A stretch of DNA of 64,000 nt from Oreohelix idahoensis. Lineage: Eukaryota > Mollusca > Gastropoda > Stylommatophora > Oreohelicidae. A program made the translations under genes and the position numbers. The DNA is taken from assembly GCA_024509875.1 (NCBI GenBank), contig JAMPIV010010572.1:62001-126000 (forward strand), read 5' to 3'. The notes beneath the pieces were generated by a model, which saw only the letters and a list, made by a program, of their open reading frames with translations, was not told the DNA's origin and did not search any database. How positions within the stretch are numbered: position 1 is the stretch's first letter; every line of letters begins with the position of its first letter. Of this stretch, positions 32,623 to 42,533 are shown in pieces.

Positions 32623-33788
32623 TCTCTCTCTCTGTGTCCAAAATAATCGTGATGACCATTATCAGGTCGTTTATTTCTCCATCTTTGGAAATCTGGTGAT
32701 TTATTTCTATTTCCAACTTCAAAATGAGAAAAATTTCTTTGGTAATTATTATTTCGATCTGAACTGGCACTTCTATAACGAAACCTATCTCTGTCACCAC
32801 CATTCGATCTAAATTTTCCTTGTCTGTTATTTACAGTAGCAACACCCGCTGACTGTAACGATTCATGTAATTTAGTGTTTCTGACATTCAAGTTCGGATG
32901 AGCAGCCGAAAACTGGCGCCCTAGGGTCTCAACTTCCGATAATGATTTAGGATTCCGCTCCTGTAAAAATGCCAAAAACTTATCACTTACTGAGGATAAT
33001 ACCTTATCCCGTAATATTAAATCGGCAAGATCTTCAAAATTCCATTGTACCTTTTCAAGTTCGATCCAACGATTGAAAGTTAAACGAATATCCGAAATGA
33101 ATTGTGAGAACTCTTTTCCTGTTTCCGGCAACAACTCTTTAAAACGCCTTCTATAACCTTCAGCTGTAAGCTGATATTTTTTTAATAGCGTAGCTCTAGC
33201 TTCCTCATAGTTTTGATTATCGCCTTCTAACGAAGCGACTGCACTTAACGCCTCTCCTGATAAAAAATTCATCAGTTTGCTACACCACTTACTTTTATCA
33301 ATTTTATATTCTGTGCATACCAATTGGAATCTTGACAAGAAGAACGTAATATCGTCGACCCCTGGTTTAAACATTGGCAGATGAATTTTAATGTCACCTT
33401 TCTGACCATCATTCTGAGTATGTGATTGACAAGTAGCATTTCCATTTTGCAACTTCTGTCTTTCAATTTCCAATAGCATCATTCTCTCTTCATATTGTCT
33501 CCTTTTCTCATTCTCTTCCATCTCCAAGAGTTTAATTCTCTCTTCGTCTTGCCTCCTTTTCTCTTCGTCTTGCCTCCTTTTCTCTTCGTCTTGCCACCTT
33601 TTCTCATTATCTTCCATTTCCAACCGTTTCATACGTTCCTGGTTGGCTAATTCTCTATCTTTTAATTCTAACTGACGTTTCTCTCTTTCCTGCGCCTCTT
33701 TATATTCTGTTTGAGCAAACTCTTGTAATTTGTCTCCTGATAAACCAAGAATTTTACCCTGTTTAATAAAGTATTCCGCCGTCGACAT
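32607..33788 (-). CDS. Copy D gag
   Basis: 393 codons from ATG at 33788 (MSTAEYFIKQGKILGLSG). Residues ~30-115 are a charged coiled coil (repeats of EEKRRQDE). The capsid region follows (IHLPMFKPGVDDITFFLSRF; FLSGEALSAVASL; RRRFKELLPETGKEFSQFI; LILRDKVLSSVSDKFLAFL). The C-terminus is Arg/Asn-rich. Gag packages the RNA and forms the particle. The capsid C-terminal pattern resembles the SCAN domain, which is thought to derive from the capsid of Gmr1-type elements; that parallel is by eye. The terminal EREREEMGN comes from the frame slip at the GA run, so the natural product likely continues. Confidence 0.85.
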   Translation of the reverse strand: MSTAEYFIKQGKILGLSGDKLQEFAQTEYKEAQEREKRQLELKDRELANQERMKRLEMEDNEKRWQDEEKRRQDEEKRRQDEERIKLLEMEENEKRRQYEERMMLLEIERQKLQNGNATCQSHTQNDGQKGDIKIHLPMFKPGVDDITFFLSRFQLVCTEYKIDKSKWCSKLMNFLSGEALSAVASLEGDNQNYEEARATLLKKYQLTAEGYRRRFKELLPETGKEFSQFISDIRLTFNRWIELEKVQWNFEDLADLILRDKVLSSVSDKFLAFLQERNPKSLSEVETLGRQFSAAHPNLNVRNTKLHESLQSAGVATVNNRQGKFRSNGGDRDRFRYRSASSDRNNNYQRNFSHFEVGNRNKSPDFQRWRNKRPDNGHHDYFGHREREEMGN

Positions 33789-34675
33789 TTCAGAATCTGA
33801 ATTAATATATTTAATTCATCAAATAAACTGTAGTATTCCAATTAGTATCCTATATTCGTCACCTTATCGATACTCATTACTGGAGATTAATCATCTTTTA
33901 TTTAATAAAATATGCAGCTATAAATCAATCAGCTAAGAAATTATACAAGATAATATTACTACTGAAAACATAATGGTCCATGAAGAGAATTAATTACATA
34001 GAAATATACACGTTAGCAATGACCATCACCGCACCTAAACAATTAAAGAAGAGATAATATCATAAAGAACCACGGCGTCAACACAAAAATCTACGACATT
34101 TCAGCAGCCCCAAAGAAACTGGCTATAAGCCTTTGCGATTCATCGACCTGAAATCAACCTAGGAAAACACCTCAGGACACCTATGATGAAGAACAAGCAT
34201 CTTACGAGTTAAAATGACAAAGAAAGGTGCTCACTAATAATAACCAGGGTACTGACACCATAATAACAATATCTACTTATCTGCGGGAATCCCAATACTC
34301 CTCGTACATATTTCGATCCAACACAGGTTATGAAATTCATACAGCTGAATTCAAGATGAGCAATTCTCCAAAACAAACAGTAATTTGCTCTGGTTGAAAG
34401 TATCTGTTACCGAATGACGTCACTCAATGTAACCTCCGCAGGTACACAGCAGGACTTGAAAATGGAAATCGAAAACTGTAGCATAATTCCCCGGTACAAT
34501 TATGATACTTCTCTGGAGACTTGAATATGTACATCACACGAACGTTGACCTTCCAAGTCAAGGTTACGACTTTGACATAACGATCGATTGATTGAGCATG
34601 CAACAAGTGTCATTGTTCCAATATGCGTGGCAATTAATTGAGCTCCAAATATCTGAATTTATAGAACGGGAAGGT
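33789..34675 (-). other. Copy D 5' untranslated leader
   Basis: About 890 bases between the primer site and the gag ATG. No long reading frame. It would hold packaging signals, which I cannot identify. Confidence 0.65.
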
Positions 34676-34693
34676 ACATTTTAATGGCCACCA
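34676..34693 (-). promoter_or_regulatory. Copy D primer-binding site
   Basis: Directly after the 5' LTR end (TTTAACA), the minus strand reads TGGTGGCCATTAAAATGT. The TGG start is the complement of a tRNA CCA end. I do not recognise the tRNA. Confidence 0.65.
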
Positions 34694-35470
34694 TGTTAAA
34701 GTACTGTCCGCCCGTTCGTTTATTCCCGTGTATTAAAAGAGTTTGTCTGCATTTGATATATGTATACCATCATTATTCCCATATGTGTCTATATGAATGT
34801 TAGAACATTGGTATACAACAAAAGTGTCACGCGAATGTTTTGTTCGTGGGTGTGCCAAAAACTGCACTGTATCGTCCCTGTATTATTTATGCAGTGTTCT
34901 CTCACAAGGGATCACGAATTAGTAATGTCTCAGATATGCCCAACAGCTCAACTATAACCAGGTAAGAAGCCAATGCTGTTCCGGTAAATTAACAACACAG
35001 TTTAATGAAAACTCGTGATCCATGAGACATGATGAACCGTCCTTAGTTAATGTCATTCTGTCTATTCGTAACATAGTGTTATACTCCTTGACGGTAATAC
35101 ATTGTTGCTTATTAGTACCAATACTTCTATACATCTCTATGTATTGATTATATCCGTGCCCTTCTCCCGTACCTTCTGTTCAAACTCATTTAACTTCATT
35201 AACATGAAGTTCCCCAAAAGTCAGTACACATTAGCGACAGAGCAGGCAGGATCTTTAAGACTCCGATTTTTACGGTGTATAGACCTGCCAGTCTAAAAAA
35301 TGTATAAGCATCACATTATACAGTATTAATAGTACTCATCCTGGTATACATTCCCATTCATGGCACGAATCAATATAACCCTATTCTACGGGTTTTCAAG
35401 CAAACCAGCACACACAAGGCTGTTCGCGTCTTGTTTATTTCTTGGGTCCATTTTTGTTCTCCACGTCATT

Positions 35471-35549
35471 GTCATCTCCTTCCTTTTTCCCATTCTCTTT
35501 TGTGCTCCCAGTTCTCATTTTTTTGCCTCCGCGGTTTCCTCAATGTGTG
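35471..35549 (-). repeat. LINE-X2 patch inside the D LTR
   Basis: TCATCTCCTTCCTTTTT and GGTTTCCTCAATGTGTG match the LINE-X2 sequence at about 36177-36310. The other LTR lacks it: GTCATTG there runs straight into TTTCAATACCC. Confidence 0.75.
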
Positions 35550-35705
35550 TTCAATACCCAAAAAACTCCTACGTCATCCTTTTTTTACTGCGCGCAATAA
35601 TAATGCACCTAAGTGTACTATTCACATATCTTCAAATATTTTCCCCAAACTCAACTCAGCGCTCTTTGATGCGCAACACCACAATGATAAATAGCCAGTA
35701 AAGCA

Positions 35706-35935
35706 TCTTTTTTTGGGGATGCCTAGCTGGCCGTGGGGTCAGTGTGATTCGCTTGATAGCTAGGCGGAGTTGTCGTACGGAAGGTACGGGGTTCGAACCC
35801 TGGGTAAGCCACTCACGTCTGTTGTTTTTCTGTTGTCCAAGTGTTCTACTTCTTTATTTCTTACGAGTGCCTGAAAACATACCTTTATGTTTGTCTAATA
35901 TTAATTTACTAATATTAATTTACTGTTTACAGGCC
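35706..35935 (+). mobile_element. tRNA-headed SINE, family A
   Basis: GATAGCTAGGCGGAGTTG (A-box-like) and GGGGTTCGAACCCTGGG (a near-perfect B box), then TGTTGTTTTTCTGTTGTCC and ATTTCTTACGAGTGCC. It lies in the D 5' LTR and is absent from the 3' LTR. Confidence 0.88.
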
Positions 35936-35985
35936 TCGGGTTTCCCTTCCTTATGTGTTATTTATGTAAAAAACCATACGCAACA

Positions 35986-36381
35986 ATTGTCACGTGCCAT
36001 AAACAAATTTATGTCAAGTCTTCATATCACGTGCCATCAACAAATTTATGTCAAGTCTTCCTGTCCCGTGCCATCAACAAATTTATGTCAATTCTTCCTG
36101 TCACGTGCCATCAACAAACTTATGTCAAGTCTTCCTGTCACGTGCCATCAGCTCAATGTCTTTCCTTGTCTTTTTCATCTCCTTCCTTTTTGTCCCCAGT
36201 TCTCTTTTCCGCGTGCTCTTTCTTTTTTATCCTTTACCTCATTTACCCTGGGGGATATCAGAACATGGAATGCCTCGTAATGTTATCCAAAGGTTTCCTC
36301 AATGTGTGTCCTAACCATCTCCCACGTCTTGTTCTCATCTCTTGTTCCACAGGCACTTGTGTGGTTCTTGTCAGGTACAGA
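35986..36381 (-). mobile_element. LINE-X2: minisatellite right part and LINE body
   Basis: About five more units of CATCAACAAATTTATGTCAA continue the array broken at 27412. From about 36155 the sequence is LINE-X2, minus strand, matching 18800-19275 (complement of GACAAGAACCACACAAGTGC and GAGGAAACCTTTGGATAACA). It ends at the Tigger insertion. Confidence 0.9.
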
Positions 36382-36740
36382 TACAGTAGAACTCCATTTA
36401 TCCGAACCCCTTGGGACCGAGCATCGTTCGGATAATCAAATGTTCGGATAATTGGATTACATAATGTATCGAGTACATGTACATATACGCTCGTATTTCT
36501 AAAAATAATTAACCATCACAAGGGAAATACACATTAAAACATATTTACTTGTACTGTAATAATAATACCCACACTGTATTCGATCACCGTATCACCAAAA
36601 TCTTTTATTACACAGCAGTGCATGTACTACTTGTATTAATTATGTTTTTTAAGAAAGAGAAATGTTTTCAAAATAACATTACAAACGATTCAAAACCATG
36701 CGCAACTTACGTATACATGTACTTGCACAGATGTAGCCCA

Positions 36741-37172
36741 CTATTTAAAATAATGAGGAATCCTCTTTTGCACCAAACTGGATAGTCTCCTTTTGGCTGC
36801 TAAGTCCCGCATTCTCTTCAACAGCAGAAGCTTTGTAGGACAGCTGTCATCTTCTTGCTCGTACCAAGCCATCGCGGTTTCTAGTGCTATAAAGGCCTCT
36901 TCAGGACTTGGTCGACGTTTTGGGTTTTCTTCATAATCTACAAGTACATCATGTACTTCTGATGAGTCTTCATCATCGGTCACTACATGTATTTGGTTTT
37001 CTTCTTGCACAAAAGACAAAATTTCTTCGTCATTCAAAAACTGAACACCAGAATCATTAACATCTACTAGCCACATGTGTGCATCATCTTTGTCACAGTC
37101 CGAAAATCCGGGCATTGCTTCAGTTCCACAACTTTTCCTTTTGTCTTGTGACAGGGTGGTCCAAGCATTCAT
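36741..37172 (-). pseudogene. Tigger transposase C-terminal tail
   Basis: An acidic stretch (VVTDDEDSSEVHDVLVDYEE) then PSPEEAFIALETAMAWYEQE and LLLLKRMRDLAAKRRLSSLV, ending at a stop. This matches the usual acidic tail and last helix of Tigger transposases. The first residues (MNAWTTL) lie in the mosaic junction. Confidence 0.82.
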
Positions 37173-37429
37173 CTCCTTCCTTTTTGTCTCCCAGTTCTCT
37201 TTTCCGCGTGAGGCAATGATTTCCAGTATAAGCCAGTCTCATCGGCATTATACACATCATCGAGTGAATAACCTTCTTCTTCCAAAAAAGCCAAGAATGT
37301 TTCTTTAAAATTTTCAGCGGCAGTTGCATCGCTAGATAAAGATTCCCCTCTTTTCTTTTTTATCCATTTTTACCTCATTTACCCTGGGGGATATCAGAAC
37401 ATGGAATGCCTCGTAATGTTATCCAAGGA
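37167..37429. repeat. Mosaic patch: LINE-X2 pieces around a 140-bp Tigger duplication
   Basis: 37167-37209 and 37350-37429 are two adjoining pieces of LINE-X2 (as at about 36175-36297). Between them, 37210-37349 is a copy of 37786-37925, 140 bp and identical as far as I can see. The LINE text resumes at the base where it stopped (GCGTG then CTCTTT in the source). Confidence 0.9.
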
Positions 37430-38320
37430 GGTTTTTTCCATGATCAATTGTTGAATCAGTGCTGTTACATTGGGAGGCAGAAAAATTACTTTAAAATTTG
37501 CATCAACTGCCACGTCTCTTGATGGTGCTCAGTAGAAGAATTATCAACCTCTTCACTACCAATCAAGAAATATTTCACTATTCATCCAAGCACTCTTCTG
37601 TGCTTTGTAGCACAATGGGAGACATGTCACATTCTTTAAACAACGTGGTTTTTTGGCTTTGCCGATCATTAGCACCGGTAAACGATGACTTCCACTGGCA
37701 TTCGCGGCTACCAAAATTGTTACTCTCTCTTTGCACTTTTTAAACCCAGGGGCAGCTGCTTCGCGCTGAGATGCAAGTGATTTTTGAGGCAATGATTTCC
37801 AGTATAAGCCAGTCTCATCGGCATTATACACATCATCGAGTGAATAACCTTCTTCTTCCAAAAAAGCCAAGAATGTTTCTTTAAAATTTTCAGCGGCAGT
37901 TGCATCGCTAGATAAAGATTCCCCTTGAATCTCCAATTCTCGTATGCCATGACGAGATTTAAAGTTTCTTAACCATTCTTGGCTAGCCTTAAAGTCAGGA
38001 GGACCGTCAAGTTGATTGTTGAACTGAAGTGCCTTTTCACACAATAGAGAGCCAGAGATAGGTTCCCCTTTGCTTCTTCTTTGCACAAACCATATATACA
38101 AAGCCTCTTCCAATTTCAAATCTTTCGCATTTCTCATGGTTTTACGTTTCTTCGACCCATTTTCACTATCCAATTTCGATGCAAAACTCATAATTTTATC
38201 CTTGCTACTTTTGATGTCAGAGACGGTAGCTTTCCCAATATTGAAAATTCTGGCAAGTGAAGACACAGTTTCACCTTTTCCTAGTCTCTTGATAATTTCT
38301 GTTTTCGTTTCAATTGACAA
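37430..38320 (-). pseudogene. Tigger transposase (HTH, CENP-B-like and DDE parts)
   Basis: The open part (38320-37556) begins SIETKTEIIKRLGKGETVSS, an HTH_psq domain, then a CENP-B-type HTH (LEEALYIWFVQRRSKGEPIS; FKASQEWLRNFKSRHGI). The DDE core starts with DVYNADETGLYWK (first Asp) and HRLPVLMIGKAKKPR, then stops at FLDW. Downstream, FKVIFLPPNVTALIQQ is readable in a shifted frame, so the second Asp block has been deleted. An ATG is not obvious upstream of SIETK. Not functional. Confidence 0.92.
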
Positions 38321-38735
38321 AACATTGCGGTTCCTTTTATATGCATTAGGCCTACTGGAAGATGCCTTATCGCACAGAGAAATACTTGTACACCAAAATT
38401 ATTCTGCTGTGGTAGCAGAGACAATTATTTTAAGTTGAACTGTCTGTTTAGCCAGTGTTCTGCCTAGAACGCACTCGTACACTGGATTGGTAAACCAGAT
38501 ATTAACTGACTTTATGATATAATGATCTAACTGACTTCCTGTATGTAAGCGACCGACCATTAGCCCATCCCATCCTCTACAAATTGTTCGCACACATTTG
38601 AAGCTTGCCGCATCAAAAGATTCCGAATTGTAGTCTAACGTGACTGGTGGCGCCTGGTTTTTTTTTTCTGGACAAAGTGTTCGGATAATTGGATGTTCGG
38701 ATACTTGGGGTTCGGATAAATGGAGTTCTACTGTA

Positions 38736-39796
38736 TGTGACCATTTATCCTGCCACCCAGTATCCGGAACGTTCCAAAAACCGGAAACTGACAAAGTGTA
38801 GTATTTGAAGTGCGCATCAAGTAATGCCTCATTATTGATGGCAGCGCCAAAGTATTAATTATTATCAACCCAGACGATATTGAATGCTTGAGTTATTATA
38901 ATTTGTGCTTGTTTGTGCCCTGTTAATACTCGTATATACCTCGATTTCTTTTCTTTCTTGTATCCATATTTCCCATTTATTTTACCGTCAGGGACAGTTG
39001 CCAGCTAACGCGGGAAAATTTATAAATGAGGCACAGTACTCAACGGAGCAAAATCAGTGTCCCACAAAAACATAAATCATCGCGCATGTACGTACACATT
39101 ATTTTGGTCACTGAGTGTTCTTCTTCATCGTACACTCTCACATGTCTACTTAAATGTTTTCAAAGAATGCAGCTGGTAGCTTCAGGCTATTTACATCCCC
39201 ATATACATTTTTTTGGGAAAATGGTACTGGTAACAATATTGGCAGTGAGAGTATGAAAGAGAATTCTTGTGTTTCATAGTTTATTATGTTATTGAAGTGA
39301 ATCATGGACAGTTAATTACAAGAAATGGAATTTTACAGAAGAATGTTAAGCATACTTCTTCAAGTGGCGTAAGTGATCATGTCTGTCCACAACTTCATGT
39401 CTCCAGTATAGTTTATCAGTTCTGTTGTTGGCTTCTGTCCACGCCATAATGTATAAAGGTTCACTATCTTCTTTCCTTGTCGTTCTTTATATCTTTTTCC
39501 GCCAGTCTTTCCTGTTGCCGTGATCTATGTAGAAAAGGTTAGTGCTGGCTACTGGACTAACCACATCGGGTTTTGTAATTCTACACAGTCATTTTTATAC
39601 AACAAAATTAGAATGGATAACGCCAATGACTTTGGAAAGTGCAAAAATGGGTATAGTGGATTCTATTCCCATCGCAGGCAGAACAATCTTCTGGATGCTG
39701 ACAGTTGGGAGGGAGAAAATAAGCAAAACTGGCAGAACAATAGACAGGGGACGAAACAAAGTGAATAATCGGGACAGTTTATCAGCTCGATATTGT
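38736..39796. other. Unassigned ~1-kb spacer
   Basis: No recognisable gene. TATCCGGAACGTTCCAAAAA near 38760 looks like the end of another pogo-type element, but no partner was found. The rest is AT-rich. Confidence 0.5.
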
Positions 39797-39868
39797 TGTA
39801 CAGTTTGGTTTGGTTTGTTTTGGTTTGGCTTGGTTTGGTTTGGTTTTAAGGACCATCTTCATTGCCCA
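39797..39868 (-). mobile_element. SINE family B, 3' tail (cut off by copy B)
   Basis: On the minus strand GGGCAATGAAGATGGTCCTT, then AAAACCAAACCAAACC, equals the end of the SINE at 26212-26743 (AAAGAAGATAGTTCTTAAAAACC). The rest of this SINE lies at 48491-48930, on the far side of copy B. Confidence 0.85.
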
Positions 39869-40230
39869 TGTCGTGAGAAATTCTAATCCACATATATAAA
39901 TTAAAAAGTAAATGTAAAGCCTAACGAATTAATTCAATAAAAGGAAAGAAGAATGGTAAAAGAACAGTGCGGTCACAATAGCGTACGCCTGTATTATAGA
40001 ACGTCATACTAGCTAAACAAGAAATCCCCTTTTTCTACTTCGTCTGCAAAATTGTAACGCTTTCACTTTTGCTAGTAAAGCCTACTGCATCAAATACACG
40101 CGTTTCTAAAAATAAAACTGGTACTGTGTTTCTTAGAAAACCTTGAGATAGACACACTGCGTAATGACCTAGATTAATATTACATTAATGTCATTTTATG
40201 CACTACGTAAACGAAAAGACAGACGGGCTT

Positions 40231-40274
<44 letters not shown>

Positions 40275-42326
40275 TACGGAGGAACGCATGCAATACTACC
40301 ACGTCGTCTCGCGATATAAAATTAATGCCACCCCACGCGAAAGGCATGCAGGCTTGCTTTTTTTTCAAATAAACAGTGACAAAACACACTACCAATACGA
40401 GGTAAGGTTTTAAAAAACATGGTTAATGCTTATTAGGAAACATGACACAATACTGTTTTACGTCTGAAATCCTGACATTAGCCTGGCAGTACAGAAGACA
40501 CCCCATCGTATAGAAGTGAACGGGTGGTAGAAGAAAATACATATTTTGAACGAAGCCACTTGGCTCCATTAAACTTATATATTTGGGTGCCTTAGGACTT
40601 GCTGACAAAGAATATGTTAGGTGTTAAGCAAATAGTCTAATAATTAACAAATTATAGCCAAAATATTATAGTGGTGTTGTCTGACAACACAGGATCATAT
40701 TTGCTCATAATGGCGTGTTTGGACACTGCTTTAGAGGAAATGAGGCCACCACGTTAAATCCGATTTGATTGGCTAGAATAATATGTAAGGCGAAACATGA
40801 TTAGTCGACTGCAAATACTATTTTTGGTTGTTAATGGAAACGGTAGGAAGGGTACTTTTTTTCAAAGGCTTTTGTAAACATGGTCTCATTGGCTAGACCA
40901 TTTAATATAGTCAATTAGGAGCGTCAGTTCAGTGCCACTTTTTGAAAATAAACTTTGTAGAAGCAAGTGCGTTGAGAACCAGCTCATATTTTTTCTAATA
41001 AAAGCCTGGGACAGAGGCAGATCGGAATTGTGCCATAACTCATCGCCAGTCAACGTACTTGTTTAATATTTCCTTGAATTGTGGTAAGCTAGACATATTT
41101 GATATCTTTTTGATGAAAATTGAATGTGAATTGATAAATTATGTCTGTATGTGTGTGGTTCAGTAACAAACATGAGGCAAAGCCTAGATATTGCTCCACC
41201 ATGGAAAAAACTTGTCGGAGAGGAGTATAACTATATGGGATTGCCAAATAGTACTATGACACCTATCTTATTGGATAGAAGGAATTAATGCTGGAATTGC
41301 AGAGGCGTTGTAACCATTAGGGAGAGGAATACTGGTGTATATTGTTTCATGAGAAGCTAGCAGTTGGCCTACCGCGCTGAACTCGGTGTTTGTTATGTAT
41401 TGTGCTTCAGTGTGGAAATAGATTATAAATTAGTTCTGAAGTAGGAGGTACAACCTTCTTGTTTCAGGGACCGTGGTACTAAAGTATTAAAGCAGCACCT
41501 GGTCTGAGTTTTGCTGAATCCAGAGGCTGGTAGCATACTCCTTGGTCAAGATATCGACCAGTGTTGTTTCTCAAGAAAACGGTGAAGCAAGCGAGCAGAG
41601 GAGTCAGTTATCCTGCCGCCCACACAGAAGTTAAGATTTCGTTGGCCAGAGCAGCTCAATCTTGTGTATACCCCCCTCTAAAATTGACTGTACATTAAAT
41701 CAAGAGGGACAGTTATTTGTTTCAAATAAAAGAAACTGTGAACCTTTCCAATATTATTTCCACCAGAAACAAACACATGAAGTCATGATGACAAACAACA
41801 ACCTAGCTTGAAAAGCCAGTATTACCTCATAGTACTACATCACAACTTACACACATATTGTAATAATAATATATGTCAATACAAAGATGCTATCTATAAA
41901 TTGTGTACATACAACTTGTGATTACATTTGATTGTGATTCCTGGTTCACTTTGTAGTTGAATCAGGATATCTATTATTGAAAGGAATTAATACATATTTT
42001 AAAAGTTAACACTTGACTTATTAAGATAGTCTTATAGAGTGTTCTATGTATGTGAGTGTCACAGTGTTGTAAAGTATTGTGGATTAAATTAAATTGTTTA
42101 TCTGTCTGTTGGTTGTTGTGAACATACACTTCATCACTATCATAACTCTAGACATTCAACGTAGTCATCACAATATTCCAGAATAAGTCTGACTGAGGTC
42201 TAAATGTGGTAGCAAAGTAAGGTCATCTGTAATACACCACACTTATTAGATACAGATACCTTCACAGCTGATCTCAGTCAGTACACTAAGTCCCTATAAA
42301 TATTTATATCATCCCACTTTACCATA
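39869..42326 (+). repeat. Copy B 5' LTR (2458 bp)
   Basis: Long for an LTR. It contains a (GA)n run at about 40232-40271. Its last base pair reads TA where the 3' LTR has CA, probably a point change after insertion. Confidence 0.94.
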
Positions 42327-42331
42327 TATAT

Positions 42332-42349
42332 TGGGGTCCTGTCCGGGAT
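42332..42349 (+). promoter_or_regulatory. Copy B primer-binding site
   Basis: TGGGGTCCTGTCCGGGAT, five bases after the LTR. It differs at three positions from the copy C site, which matches tRNA-Pro. Confidence 0.8.
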
Positions 42350-42533
42350 TTTGAATCTTTTCCTATTATATATATTGAGGGTAATTCACTTCAGGGAATA
42401 ACAAAATATTAAAAGGTATCCTGGGGTGGAAAATAAATAAGGTTGAGCTCTCAGTGCTTGTGGTTGTCCTTAGATAATTAGTTATAGATTGACTTGTTTA
42501 AGTTAGACATTGTATAAATTTGCCTGTTAGAAA

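Larger units (their letters stand above)
27413..35985 (-). mobile_element. Gmr1-like LTR retrotransposon, copy D
   Basis: Both LTRs begin TGTTAAAGTACTG and end ACGCAACA on the plus strand; on the coding (minus) strand that is TGTTGCGT...TTTAACA. Inside, in coding order: primer site, gag, protease, integrase, RT, RNase H, polypurine tract. Integrase is upstream of RT. The flanks are CCTGT on the left and ATTGT on the right, a degraded 5-bp duplication; both flanks are units of the same minisatellite. LTR divergence by eye is very low (a few substitutions in ~930 aligned bases), apart from two insertions in the right LTR. It has every domain, but the pol frame breaks three times. Confidence 0.93.
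34694..35985 (-). repeat. Copy D 5' LTR (1292 bp with insertions)
   Basis: Same as the 3' LTR except for a ~79-bp LINE-X2-like patch (35471-35549) and a ~265-bp block carrying a family A SINE (about 35696-35960). Both must postdate insertion of copy D or have been gained by conversion. Confidence 0.9.
36384..38733 (-). mobile_element. pogo/Tigger DNA transposon
   Basis: Inverted repeats start CAGTAGAACTCCATTTATCC at both ends and run ~26 bp, then diverge into further TCGGATAAT motifs. TA flanks both ends (36382-36383 and 38734-38735). At 2350 bp it is within the Tigger range. The transposase runs on the minus strand but is broken, with a mosaic patch at 37167-37429. Confidence 0.94.

Noticed and set aside
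35760..35812. Possible tRNA gene with a near-perfect B box
   Set aside because: It is the head of a SINE; the body and other copies (25808, 9788) show it is not a free tRNA, and I cannot fold a full cloverleaf.
40198..40413. Arg/Glu-repeat frame
   Set aside because: It translates the (GA)n run in the copy B LTR.
40423..40608. 61-codon frame repeated at 46237-46422
   Set aside because: Lies in both LTRs of copy B; a chance frame.
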